Origin: an uncultured Marinosulfonomonas sp.
Lineage (GTDB): Bacteria > Pseudomonadota > Alphaproteobacteria > Rhodobacterales > Rhodobacteraceae
Reading direction: 5' to 3'
Assembly (NCBI GenBank): GCA_947311455.1
Contig: CAMZKY010000079.1
Span: 1 to 9,734, forward strand
Length of the DNA: 9,734 nucleotides
The first letter of the stretch is position 1; every line of letters starts with the position of its first letter. A program made the position numbers and the translations under genes. Below the pieces are notes generated by a model. It was not told where the DNA came from. It ran no database searches and saw only the letters and a list, made by a program, of their open reading frames with translations. This document shows positions 1 through 6,041 of the stretch, in pieces.

Positions 1-1110
1 CTGTTGCCAATTATTCGTAATCGCGATTGAATAGAATTCACCTTGGCTATTGTCGCCACGCAAAATGCAGCTTGGGTATTTCCACGTCACGGCTGATCCG
101 GTTTCCACCTGTGTCCACATGATTTTGGCGTTGTCACCCCGACAATCGGCACGTTTGGTAACGAAATTATAGATCCCGCCATTGCCATCCTCGTCACCCG
201 GATACCAGTTTTGCACAGTTGAATACTTAACTTCGGCATCTTCTTCGATGATGATCTCAACCACTGCTGCGTGCAGCTGTGCAACATCACGTTTTGGGGC
301 AGTGCAGCCTTCCAAGTAGCTGACATAGCTGCCTTTATCGGCAATGATCAACGTGCGTTCAAACTGGCCGGTATTTTCGGCATTGATACGAAAATACGTC
401 GACAATTCCATCGGGCAGCGCACACCGGGCGGAATATACACAAACGATCCATCGGAAAACACTGCGCTATTCAAGGTGGCGTAATAGTTGTCAGATACCG
501 GAACAACCGTGCCCAGATATTTCTTAACCAATTCCGGATGCTCAACAATCGCCTCGGAGATCGAGCAGAAGATCACCCCCGCTTTGGCCAGTTCATCCTT
601 GAATGTGGTGCCCACAGACACGGAATCAAATACCGCATCCACGGCAATTTTGCGCCCCTCGGCAGGCATATCTTCGGCACCTTCGACACCCGCTAAAATC
701 ATTTGTTCCTTTAGCGGGATACCCAGTTTATTATAGGTTTCCAACAATTTCGGATCAACATCATCCAATGATTTGGGCTTTTCAACCATCGATTTGGGCC
801 GCGCATAATAGTAAATATCCTGAAAATCGATATCGGGATAATTCACCATCGCCCACGAGGGCTCTTTCAGTTTTTCCCAGCGTTCAAACGCCGCCAAACG
901 CCACTCAAGCATCCACTCCGGTTCATCATTTTTGCCCGAAATCAAGCGCACAATGTCAGGGCTTACACCCTTGGGCGCGTAATCCATTTCAATATCGGTA
1001 TTCCACCCGTATTTATAGGTACCCGCCAGATCGCGCACCGCATCAACGGTTTCTTCCTCGACGCCGTCTTTGGCGGTCATTTCCTGTTGTGAAGCCGTAA
1101 GTGCAGCCAT
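1..1110 (-). CDS. sufB: SufB, Fe-S cluster assembly scaffold subunit (3' end cut by window edge)
   Basis: The first 370 codons of SufB, translated directly from the minus strand, open to the window edge. SufB is the scaffold subunit of the cytoplasmic SufBC2D complex: it accepts sulfur mobilised by a cysteine desulfurase and builds nascent Fe-S clusters with the SufC ATPase and SufD. The N-terminal helical part (about residues 1-160) contains GTYKYGWNTDIE. The start of the beta-helix core shows SVGTTFKDEL (164-173), FVYIPPGVRCPMELSTYF (223-240), the ERTLIIADKGSYVSYLEGC stretch (251-269) and NAKIMWTQVETGSAVTWKYP (327-346). E. coli SufB is 495 residues, so roughly 125-135 C-terminal residues, including expected active-site positions, lie outside the window. 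The start is ATG at 1108-1110. An AAGGA ribosome-binding site overlaps the desulfurase stop codon, and only 12 nt separate the genes, so the two are co-transcribed and probably coupled. Confidence 0.97.
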   Translation of the reverse strand, partial: MAALTASQQEMTAKDGVEEETVDAVRDLAGTYKYGWNTDIEMDYAPKGVSPDIVRLISGKNDEPEWMLEWRLAAFERWEKLKEPSWAMVNYPDIDFQDIYYYARPKSMVEKPKSLDDVDPKLLETYNKLGIPLKEQMILAGVEGAEDMPAEGRKIAVDAVFDSVSVGTTFKDELAKAGVIFCSISEAIVEHPELVKKYLGTVVPVSDNYYATLNSAVFSDGSFVYIPPGVRCPMELSTYFRINAENTGQFERTLIIADKGSYVSYLEGCTAPKRDVAQLHAAVVEIIIEEDAEVKYSTVQNWYPGDEDGNGGIYNFVTKRADCRGDNAKIMWTQVETGSAVTWKYPSCILRGDNSQGEFYSIAITNNWQQ

Positions 1111-1122
1111 ATCCCGTTTCCT

Positions 1123-2175
1123 TTACGCGCGTCGCGCCTTAAATTTTTCCAGTTGCGCGCGCCACACATTGGCAAACCGCTCAACCTCGTCTTGTGTCGT
1201 TGTCGGGCCAATAGAAACCCGAATGGCACTGCTGGCGGTCAGGTCGTCATAGCCCATCGCCTTAAGCACCTTGCTGGCCCGCACCTTGCCCGAAGAACAG
1301 GCCGATCCGGCCGAAATAGCAAATCCTGCTAAATCCATTTGCATCACTTGCGTTTCCCCTTTCCACCTGGGGATTGCGAAACAAACGGTGTTCGGCAAGC
1401 GCGCCACCTTATTCCCGACTAAAATAGTATCTTTTTCTGATTCTGCCAGAGCAATTTCTAGAATCTTTCTAATTTGGGCCACTTTGTCCCATACACCATC
1501 GGCCAAATCACGAGCTGCCGCCTCGGCTGCCGCGCCAAATCCGGCGATGCCAATCACATTTTCAGTGCCGGCGCGGCGGCCCATTTCCTGCCCCCCGCCC
1601 TTGATCTGTGCAGCCAAATCCGTACCACGTTTAATCACCAGTGCCCCCACCCCTTTAGGCCCGCCGATTTTATGGGCCGAAATCAACGCCATCTGCGCGC
1701 CCGACCAATTAAAGGCAAACGGCACCTTGCCAAACGCCTGCGTTGCATCCACCAGCGCCAGCCCCTGAGGCAAATCCTGCAATACACCCGTTTCACTATT
1801 GGCCGCCTGTAAGGTGCTGTGCGCTGGATTATCAACCGCAACAATACCGTCCCCATCACAGTCCAGCGCCAGATCCGCCCACGCCCCGACCGCATCATGC
1901 TCAATACCCGAAGCCAGCAATCCACGCCCCCGCATGGCCAAAGCTGCAGCCTCGGTGGCACTGGCGGTAAAAATCACATCTGCCCCGTCTGCGCCGAATG
2001 CTGCGGCAATCTGCCCCCGCGCCCGTTCCACAATCGCAAGCGCCGCACGCCCCTCGCCGTGCACACTAGAGGGGTTACCAACCACATCCATCGCCGAAAT
2101 CATCGCAGCCCGCGCCTCGGGCCGCAAAGGCGTGGTTGCATTCCAATCCAAATAAGTCCGCAGATTCCGGATCAT
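1123..2175 (-). CDS. Cysteine desulfurase, NifS/IscS-like class V aminotransferase fold
   Basis: A 350-residue PLP enzyme that should convert L-cysteine to alanine and pass the persulfide sulfur to the SUF scaffold. Visible landmarks are YLDWNATTPLRPEA near the N-terminus, NPSSVHGEGR (34-43), cofactor-ring His93, Asn126 in NSETGVLQ, Asp143 and Gln146 in VDATQ, the Schiff-base lysine Lys169 in SAHKIGGPKG, and GGGQEMGRRAGTEN (193-206). The catalytic Cys293 sits in SAGSACSSGK, which matches the group I (NifS/IscS) active-site loop rather than the SufS type. It is about 50 residues shorter than E. coli IscS (404). The usual GATEANN motif reads SATEAAA (72-78). Start ATG at 2173-2175 has AGGTG seven nt upstream. 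It lies between iscR and sufB, an arrangement seen in alphaproteobacterial suf operons, so it is the likely sulfur donor for SUF. Whether to call it iscS, nifS or csd is naming preference, so the symbol is left empty. Confidence 0.95.
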   Translation of the reverse strand: MIRNLRTYLDWNATTPLRPEARAAMISAMDVVGNPSSVHGEGRAALAIVERARGQIAAAFGADGADVIFTASATEAAALAMRGRGLLASGIEHDAVGAWADLALDCDGDGIVAVDNPAHSTLQAANSETGVLQDLPQGLALVDATQAFGKVPFAFNWSGAQMALISAHKIGGPKGVGALVIKRGTDLAAQIKGGGQEMGRRAGTENVIGIAGFGAAAEAAARDLADGVWDKVAQIRKILEIALAESEKDTILVGNKVARLPNTVCFAIPRWKGETQVMQMDLAGFAISAGSACSSGKVRASKVLKAMGYDDLTASSAIRVSIGPTTTQDEVERFANVWRAQLEKFKARRA

Positions 2176-2283
2176 ACCAATTCACCTGTCTTTTTCATAA
2201 GTATCCCGCCGGCGGCACCGCGACACGCGTCGCGTGGCGCAAATTATCAAGCGCGCGCAGCGCCCATCTATCTTATCGACGTT
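2176..2283 (-). other. GC-rich hairpin-bearing gap between iscR-like gene and cysteine desulfurase
   Basis: These 108 nt hold no reading frame of note. They contain several self-complementary elements: CGCGAC-ACGC-GTCGCG at 2219-2234 (6-bp stem, 4-nt loop), the 10-bp palindrome CCGCCGGCGG at 2206-2215, and a GCGC-rich stretch at 2251-2263. No T-run follows any of them in the minus-strand direction, so they do not look like a standard intrinsic terminator. A stable mRNA structure could lower desulfurase/sufB expression relative to the regulator or mark a processing site; that is inference. The desulfurase ribosome-binding site lies in the non-hairpin end of the gap. Confidence 0.5.
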
Positions 2284-2739
2284 CTAGTCGACCACTTCAA
2301 AAATCGTCGGAACCGCGCGACATGGGGCAATTTCGTTTTCAATCACATCCGACAACCGCGTTTGATGCAAAAACACATAAACATGCGCCGACAGCCCTTC
2401 CCATAACCGGTTGCTCATTGATTGGGCGCGCGATCCTGATGATCCGCCCTTAACCCCGACTCCAGTGTGCATCGCCGAAACGGTTTCATCCACCGCTTCC
2501 AAAATCCGCGACACCCGAATTTCCGCGGGCAACTTGGCCAAACGGTATCCGCCCCCTGGCCCGCGCACCGATTCCACCAATTCAGCGCGGCGCAGTTTCA
2601 CAAACAGCTGCTCCAGATAAGGCAGCGAAATATCCTGCCGTTTGGAAATCGCGGATAGCGAAACCAGCTCATCCTCGGGGGCCAACGCCAAATCCGCCAA
2701 GGCCACCATCGCATATCGCCCTTTTGTGCTGAGTTTCAT
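2284..2739 (-). CDS. iscR: Rrf2-family regulator, IscR-like, single-cysteine type
   Basis: A 151-residue Rrf2-family winged-helix repressor heading the suf operon. MKLSTKGRYAMVALADLAL is the classic N-terminus. The helix-turn-helix follows (ISKRQDISLPYLEQLFVKLRRAELVESVRGPGGGYRLAK, given here by its landmarks LPYLEQLF and RGPGGGYRL), then ILEAVDETVSAM. E. coli IscR has three clustered cysteines plus a histidine binding a [2Fe-2S] cluster. Here the equivalent loop (HTGVGVKGGSSGSR) has no cysteine, and the only cysteine is Cys140, in IAPCRAVP near the C-terminus. Rhodobacter sphaeroides IscR is known to have one cysteine yet bind a cluster, so this is likely the same type. ATG at 2737-2739 is preferred over TTG at 2743-2745 because AAGGGGAG sits about 9 nt upstream of the ATG and only 3 nt from the TTG. 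Expected role: repress suf/iron genes when clusters or iron are sufficient. Confidence 0.9.
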   Translation of the reverse strand: MKLSTKGRYAMVALADLALAPEDELVSLSAISKRQDISLPYLEQLFVKLRRAELVESVRGPGGGYRLAKLPAEIRVSRILEAVDETVSAMHTGVGVKGGSSGSRAQSMSNRLWEGLSAHVYVFLHQTRLSDVIENEIAPCRAVPTIFEVVD

Positions 2740-2767
2740 CGCCAAGCTCTCCCCTTAATATTGACCT

Positions 2768-2777
2768 TTGCGCGCAA
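2768..2777. promoter_or_regulatory. 10-bp palindrome TTGCGCGCAA in iscR leader
   Basis: A perfect 10-bp palindrome 10-20 nt upstream of the iscR ribosome-binding site. It is short, so chance is possible, but it is the fourth symmetric element in about 160 nt. Confidence 0.25.
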
Positions 2778-2802
2778 CATGATTACTTCGCTAAGAACCC
2801 TG

Positions 2803-2819
2803 CCATGCAAAATGCATGG
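2803..2819. promoter_or_regulatory. Perfect inverted repeat CCATGCA-AAA-TGCATGG, operator candidate
   Basis: Two perfect 7-bp arms around AAA, lying just downstream of the predicted iscR transcription start in the divergent iscR/hydrolase region. Symmetry and a 17-bp length suit a dimeric DNA-binding protein. It could also form a short hairpin in the iscR leader RNA. Confidence 0.4.
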
Positions 2820-2829
2820 ATTTAGGCAC

Positions 2830-2858
2830 TTAGTAAGATAACCGACGATTATCGTCAA
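2830..2858 (-). promoter_or_regulatory. Putative promoter of the iscR-suf operon
   Basis: On the minus strand TTGACG (2853-2858) and TACTAA (2830-2835) are separated by exactly 17 nt. They match the sigma-70 consensus at 5/6 and 4/6 positions. Transcription would start near 2823, about 85 nt upstream of the iscR ATG. Two palindromes overlap it: GACGAT-T-ATCGTC covers the -35 and spacer, and CTTA-G-TAAG (2829-2837) covers the -10, as expected for autoregulation. Consensus match only; no transcript evidence. Confidence 0.5.
2844..2856. promoter_or_regulatory. Perfect palindrome GACGAT-T-ATCGTC, operator candidate
   Basis: Two perfect 6-bp arms around one base, overlapping the predicted -35 region of the iscR promoter. 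The position suits a repressor site, possibly for the IscR-like protein itself. Which regulator binds cannot be told from sequence. Confidence 0.4.
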
Positions 2859-2898
2859 TAATTTGGCGGGGTATCCGCCCGCGTTACAAGGACACAGA

Positions 2899-3552
2899 AT
2901 GCCCGAAGTCATCTTCCCCGGTCCAGAAGGACGCCTTGAAGGGCGTTACCACCCCCAAAAAGCCAAAGACGCGCCGATTGCGATCATTTTGCACCCGCAT
3001 CCACAATTTGGCGGCACGATGAACAATCGTGTGGTCTATAACCTGCATTATAAATTCTACGAAATGGGCTTTACAGTGTTGCGGTTTAATTTCCGTGGTG
3101 TTGGCCGCTCGCAGGGGGAATACGATCAAGGGGTTGGCGAATTGTCTGATGCGGCCTCGGCGCTGGATTATTTGCAATCAATGAACAACAATTCCAAACA
3201 TTGCTGGGTGGCCGGATTTTCGTTTGGCGCCTGGATCGGCATGCAATTGTTGATGCGTCGCCCGGAAATCACCGGATTTATTTCCGCCTCGCCCCCCGCC
3301 AATATGTATGATTTCAGCTTTCTGGCGCCCTGCCCCAGCTCAGGCCTGATCATCAACGGCACCAATGATCGTGTTGCCCCGCCCCAAGATACGAAAATTC
3401 TGGTGGAAAAACTGCACGAGCAAAAAGGCATCACCGTCACCCATACCGAACTCGAAGGCTCTGGCCACTTTTTCGAGGAGCCGCATATGGATGTGATGTT
3501 GGATCACGTTGATACCTATGTGCGTCGTCGTCTCACAGAAACGACACGGTAA
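2899..3552 (+). CDS. Alpha/beta hydrolase, COG2945-like
   Basis: A 217-residue cytoplasmic serine hydrolase of the small COG2945-type alpha/beta fold family; the substrate is unknown. The oxyanion-side motif HPHPQFGGTMNN (32-43) and FRGVGRSQGEYD (65-76) are family hallmarks. The nucleophile elbow is GFSFG with Ser108. Asp157 in NGTNDRVAPP and His190 in GSGHFFEE complete the catalytic triad. No signal peptide or membrane segment is seen. ATG at 2899-2901 is chosen because AAGGA (2888-2892) lies 6 nt upstream; an upstream in-frame TTG at 2863 has no site. A hairpin-capable GGCGG-GGTAT-CCGCC (2865-2879) lies in the leader. It is divergent from iscR and shares its palindrome-rich control region, so possible co-regulation with iron status is an inference. 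Its stop overlaps the next start. Confidence 0.9.
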   Translation: MPEVIFPGPEGRLEGRYHPQKAKDAPIAIILHPHPQFGGTMNNRVVYNLHYKFYEMGFTVLRFNFRGVGRSQGEYDQGVGELSDAASALDYLQSMNNNSKHCWVAGFSFGAWIGMQLLMRRPEITGFISASPPANMYDFSFLAPCPSSGLIINGTNDRVAPPQDTKILVEKLHEQKGITVTHTELEGSGHFFEEPHMDVMLDHVDTYVRRRLTETTR

Positions 3553-3773
3553 TGGGCGTCGTCGAAGATCTGGCCGATGATCTGGCCCGCGAAGCGTTGC
3601 AAGCGGAAAAAGAACTTGATGATATGACGCTGGTTGATGAGCTGGCCGAGGTGCTTTTGTCCACGTCGGCCACAACCCAAGAAGCATTTTTAACAGCGAT
3701 CCGCGTGCGGCGCGCTGCAGAAAATGGCCGCCGGTATATTGAAAACCGCTTAAAAGCCGGAAAAACAGGCTGA
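3552..3773 (+). CDS. Small acidic helical protein of unknown function, coupled to hydrolase
   Basis: A 73-residue protein I do not recognise. The start ATG shares a base with the hydrolase stop (TAATG at 3550-3554), a strong sign of translational coupling and of a real gene. The N-terminal half is strongly acidic and predicted helical (VEDLADDLAREALQAEKELDD). The C-terminal half is basic (IRVRRAAENGRRYIENRLKAG). There is no cysteine, signal peptide or membrane segment. The charge polarity and heptad-like spacing of Leu/Ala suggest a small helical or coiled-coil accessory protein, perhaps a partner of the hydrolase; this is inference. No own ribosome-binding site is needed given the overlap. 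Confidence 0.75.
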   Translation: MGVVEDLADDLAREALQAEKELDDMTLVDELAEVLLSTSATTQEAFLTAIRVRRAAENGRRYIENRLKAGKTG

Positions 3774-3789
3774 TCTGCACGCTCCATTT

Positions 3790-3808
3790 ATGTATACATT
3801 CGCATACA
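3790..3808. promoter_or_regulatory. Palindrome and imperfect inverted repeat upstream of icd
   Basis: ATGTATACAT (3790-3799) is a perfect 10-bp palindrome. It also forms the left half of TGTATAC-ATTC-GCATACA (3791-3808), an inverted repeat with 6 of 7 arm positions matched. It lies 66-85 nt upstream of the icd start, in the only spacer between the preceding gene pair and icd. It is a candidate operator or upstream promoter element. I could not identify convincing -35/-10 hexamers for icd around it. Confidence 0.35.
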
Positions 3809-3874
3809 GTCTTTCCTCGCTGCCGATTTTAGTCTAGAAGCCCCTTAACGATTCACCCTTATCAAGAGGCCTCT

Positions 3875-5086
3875 ATGACCAAAATCAAGGTAGAAAACCC
3901 CGTTGTTGAACTGGACGGCGATGAAATGACCCGCATCATCTGGGATTTCATCAAGAAAAAACTGATCCTTCCCTATCTGGATATTGATCTGAAATATTAC
4001 GATCTTGGCATGGAAGCGCGCGACGATACCAATGACCAGATCACCATTGATGCGGCCCATGCCATTCAAAAATACGGCGTGGGTGTTAAATGCGCCACAA
4101 TCACACCGGACGAAGCCCGTGTTGAAGAATTCGGCCTGAAAGAGATGTGGAAATCGCCAAACGGCACCATCCGCAACATTCTGGGCGGCGTTGTATTTCG
4201 GGCACCGATTATTTGCCAAAACGTGCCGCGCCTTGTGCCCGGTTGGACAGACCCGATCGTTATTGGCCGTCATGCTTTTGGCGATCAATATAAGGCCACC
4301 GATTTCCGCTATCCCGGCGCTGGTAAACTGACGATGAAATTTGTTGGCGAAGACGGCACCGTGATTGAAAAAGAAGTCTACGACGCCCCATCGGCTGGCG
4401 TTTTCATGGGCATGTATAACCGCGACGACAGCATCCGCGATTTTGCCCGTGCAAGCATGAATTACGGCCTGAAAATGGGCTGGCCTGTATATCTGTCCAC
4501 CAAGAACACCATTTTGAAAGCCTATGATGGTCGCTTCAAAGACCTGTTTCAAGAAATATTTGACGCTGAATTTGCGCAAAAATTCGAAGATGCGGACATC
4601 ACCTATGAGCACCGCCTGATCGACGATATGGTTGCTGCGGCGATGAAATGGTCGGGCAAATTTGTTTGGGCCTGTAAAAACTATGACGGCGACGTGCAAT
4701 CCGATACCGTTGCGCAGGGCTTTGGCTCGCTTGGGTTGATGACATCAATCCTAATGACACCCGATGGCCAAACCGTCGAAGCCGAAGCGGCACACGGCAC
4801 CGTAACACGCCATTATCGCCAGCACCAAAAAGGTGAAGCAACATCAACCAACTCGATTGCGTCGATTTATGCATGGACAGGTGGCCTAAAGCATCGCGCC
4901 AAACTGGACGACAACACCAAATTGATGGCATTTGCCCACACCTTGGAAAAAGTCATTGTTGATACGGTTGAAAGCGGCCAAATGACAAAAGATCTGGCCT
5001 TGCTTGTTGGCCCGGAACAAAAATGGCTAACGACCGAGGGCTTCTTGGAGGCAATCGACACAAACCTGGGCAAAGCACTTTCATAA
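3875..5086 (+). CDS. icd: NADP-dependent isocitrate dehydrogenase, eukaryotic-like subfamily
   Basis: A complete 403-residue homodimeric cytoplasmic enzyme oxidising isocitrate to 2-oxoglutarate and CO2 with NADP+, a TCA-cycle step and NADPH source. It resembles mitochondrial/cytosolic IDH rather than E. coli Icd. Substrate-site residues are Ser94, Asn96 and Arg100 in KSPNGTIRN, then Arg109, Arg132, Tyr139 and Lys210 in STKNTILKAYDG. Metal ligands Asp250, Asp273 and Asp277 are in LIDDMV and NYDGDVQSD. The coenzyme-phosphate loop is EAAHGTVTRHYR (304-315), with TSTNSIASIYAW following. ATG at 3875-3877 has AAGAGG (3864-3869) five nt upstream. It appears monocistronic: 101 nt separate it from the small gene before it and a long hairpin closes the 3' end. 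Confidence 0.98.
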   Translation: MTKIKVENPVVELDGDEMTRIIWDFIKKKLILPYLDIDLKYYDLGMEARDDTNDQITIDAAHAIQKYGVGVKCATITPDEARVEEFGLKEMWKSPNGTIRNILGGVVFRAPIICQNVPRLVPGWTDPIVIGRHAFGDQYKATDFRYPGAGKLTMKFVGEDGTVIEKEVYDAPSAGVFMGMYNRDDSIRDFARASMNYGLKMGWPVYLSTKNTILKAYDGRFKDLFQEIFDAEFAQKFEDADITYEHRLIDDMVAAAMKWSGKFVWACKNYDGDVQSDTVAQGFGSLGLMTSILMTPDGQTVEAEAAHGTVTRHYRQHQKGEATSTNSIASIYAWTGGLKHRAKLDDNTKLMAFAHTLEKVIVDTVESGQMTKDLALLVGPEQKWLTTEGFLEAIDTNLGKALS

Positions 5087-5092
5087 ACGCAA

Positions 5093-5128
5093 TGCGCCCC
5101 ACTTTACCTGTGCATAAAGTGGGGCGCA
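5093..5128 (+). terminator. Strong hairpin downstream of icd
   Basis: Fourteen perfectly paired bases (arms 5093-5106 and 5115-5128, GC-rich outside and AT-rich near the loop) around an 8-nt loop CCTGTGCA, starting 7 nt after the icd stop. No T-run follows on either strand, so it may act as an mRNA 3'-end stabiliser or a rho-assisted terminator rather than a textbook intrinsic terminator. The structure itself is clear; the function is inferred. Confidence 0.65.
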
Positions 5129-5420
5129 CCGACTAAGTTTGCCGAGTTATGTAGATGGCTAATGGCCTGCTCGGGGAACGCAAGCAGACCGCCACGGGAG
5201 GGGCCTGGCAAACCTATTGGATAAACTTCTACACCCTTGCTTCGGATGAGCGCGCCGGTTTTCTGGTTTCATCATGGGGTTGTCGTCATTCAGGGAATGC
5301 CGAAAAGAGTGTGTCGCGCTTCTTTGTGGTTGTATTTTCAACAGCTACTTTTCTAAGGGTGAATCTTTCGCAAGGGGAGTTATTGTCGGTTAAATCCAGT
5401 CATAAGATTGAATTTTATCA
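5129..5420. other. Noncoding stretch after icd with a possible structured RNA at 5137-5213
   Basis: No convincing gene is present between the icd hairpin and the stop of the minus-strand small gene. A plus-strand open frame starting at 5155 lacks a ribosome-binding site, reads unlike a natural protein and runs antisense into the neighbour. At 5137-5213 there is a closed segment: GTTTGCC (5137-5143) pairs perfectly with GGCAAAC (5207-5213). Inside, CTGCT (5167-5171) pairs with AGCAG (5183-5187), or alternatively CCGAG (5142-5146) with CTCGG (5170-5174). The 77-nt length and 7-bp closing stem recall a tRNA, but there is no T-arm or GTTCRA loop. The remainder (5214-5420) shows only weak short pairings. 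I match it to no known RNA family. Confidence 0.3.
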
Positions 5421-5681
5421 TCAGCCAGAAGTGTGCGCCGGCACGGCTAGTTTCCGGCAATCCGGATCCATAATTGCAGACAAGTAAATCAAGGTTGCGG
5501 TCTGATTGGCGTTCGCAACACCAGCAAGTTCGAAAGCCATATCTGAAAGCAATTCAGAAATTTCAGCATAATGTGCTTTAGTCAGCGGCTTGCAATCACC
5601 ACAATCCAAAATTGAATTAAAGTTATCCGCCCCATAATTCGATCTAACTATACTTTTCGAAATATTGTGAACATTTGTCAT
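5421..5681 (-). CDS. Small CxxC protein of unknown function
   Basis: An 86-residue protein I do not recognise. A good ribosome-binding site (TAGGAG, 6 nt before ATG at 5679-5681) argues that it is translated. It has no signal peptide. A polar N-terminal third leads to DCGDC, giving a CxxC pair (Cys27, Cys30). An amphipathic helical region follows (AHYAEISELLSDMAFELAGVA, in two adjoining runs around residues 37-56), then a moderately hydrophobic stretch TATLIYLSAIM (61-71) and a third cysteine, Cys75, in DPDCRK. One CxxC plus a distant cysteine could bind a metal or be redox-active, but three cysteines do not make a standard zinc finger. It is transcribed divergently from the helix-turn-helix gene across a repeat-rich region and may be its target. 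Base composition is lower in GC than the flanking housekeeping genes. Confidence 0.65.
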   Translation of the reverse strand: MTNVHNISKSIVRSNYGADNFNSILDCGDCKPLTKAHYAEISELLSDMAFELAGVANANQTATLIYLSAIMDPDCRKLAVPAHTSG

Positions 5682-6041
5682 GTAATTCTCCTACTATGAA
5701 CATGCTGGGATGGCTCAACCACCAACATGCGCAGTATGCAGAATCACGGACATGCACTCAATTCGTGAAAATCGCTTTTATTTGGCATCTTTAGGGGGCA
5801 CTATGTTTTGAAGCCGCCAAGAGGCTCTCTTTTATCGTATAAACCGAGACGTTATTCGCGAACTTGGTGCATTTGACCCAAAATAAGTTCATAGTTAATT
5901 TACTAAATTAATAGGTTTTTTTCCAATAGTGTTAAAAATTTGGTTAAAAATCTAAACATTTAAATAGAAATGTGATATTAGAACACTTCTAGAACACTTG
6001 GAAATCCTGTTTATTTTGGAAATTTTCTCTTAAAGGTTGGT
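5682..6041. promoter_or_regulatory. AT-rich divergent control region with palindrome and direct repeats
   Basis: These 360 nt hold no gene but several ordered elements. ACATGC occurs at 5700, 5725 and 5750, exactly 25 nt apart, in the leader of the minus-strand small gene. A perfect 17-bp palindrome TTAATTTA-C-TAAATTAA lies at 5895-5911. GTTAAAAAT is repeated at 5931 and 5943 (12-nt period), and TAGAACACTT at 5979 and 5990 (11-nt period, one helical turn). The repeats nearest the regulator end 42 nt before its ATG, suited to autoregulation. A weak AGCC/GGCT hairpin with a T-run lies near 5812-5834. No convincing sigma-70 promoter could be assigned. The strong AT bias at 5880-6030 contrasts with the flanking genes. 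Confidence 0.55.
5979..5999. repeat. Direct repeat TAGAACACTT x2, 11-nt period
   Basis: Two identical 10-mers separated by one base, on the same helical face, 43-63 nt before the regulator ATG. The junction also creates the palindrome TTCTAGAA. This is typical spacing for cooperative binding of a small helix-turn-helix protein; the regulator itself is the first candidate. Confidence 0.5.

Noticed and set aside
271..2406. Several plus-strand open frames of 75-195 codons
   Set aside because: All lie antisense to sufB, the desulfurase or iscR and show no ribosome-binding site or family resemblance.
3845..4699. 284-codon minus-strand open frame
   Set aside because: Antisense shadow of icd; the plus-strand product is a full, motif-complete enzyme.
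5137..5213. tRNA gene
   Set aside because: Length and a 7-bp end stem fit, but there is no T-arm, no GTTCRA loop and no anticodon arm of standard form.
5155..5487. 110-codon plus-strand open frame after icd
   Set aside because: No ribosome-binding site, unnatural-looking composition, and its 3' end is antisense to the better-supported small CxxC gene.
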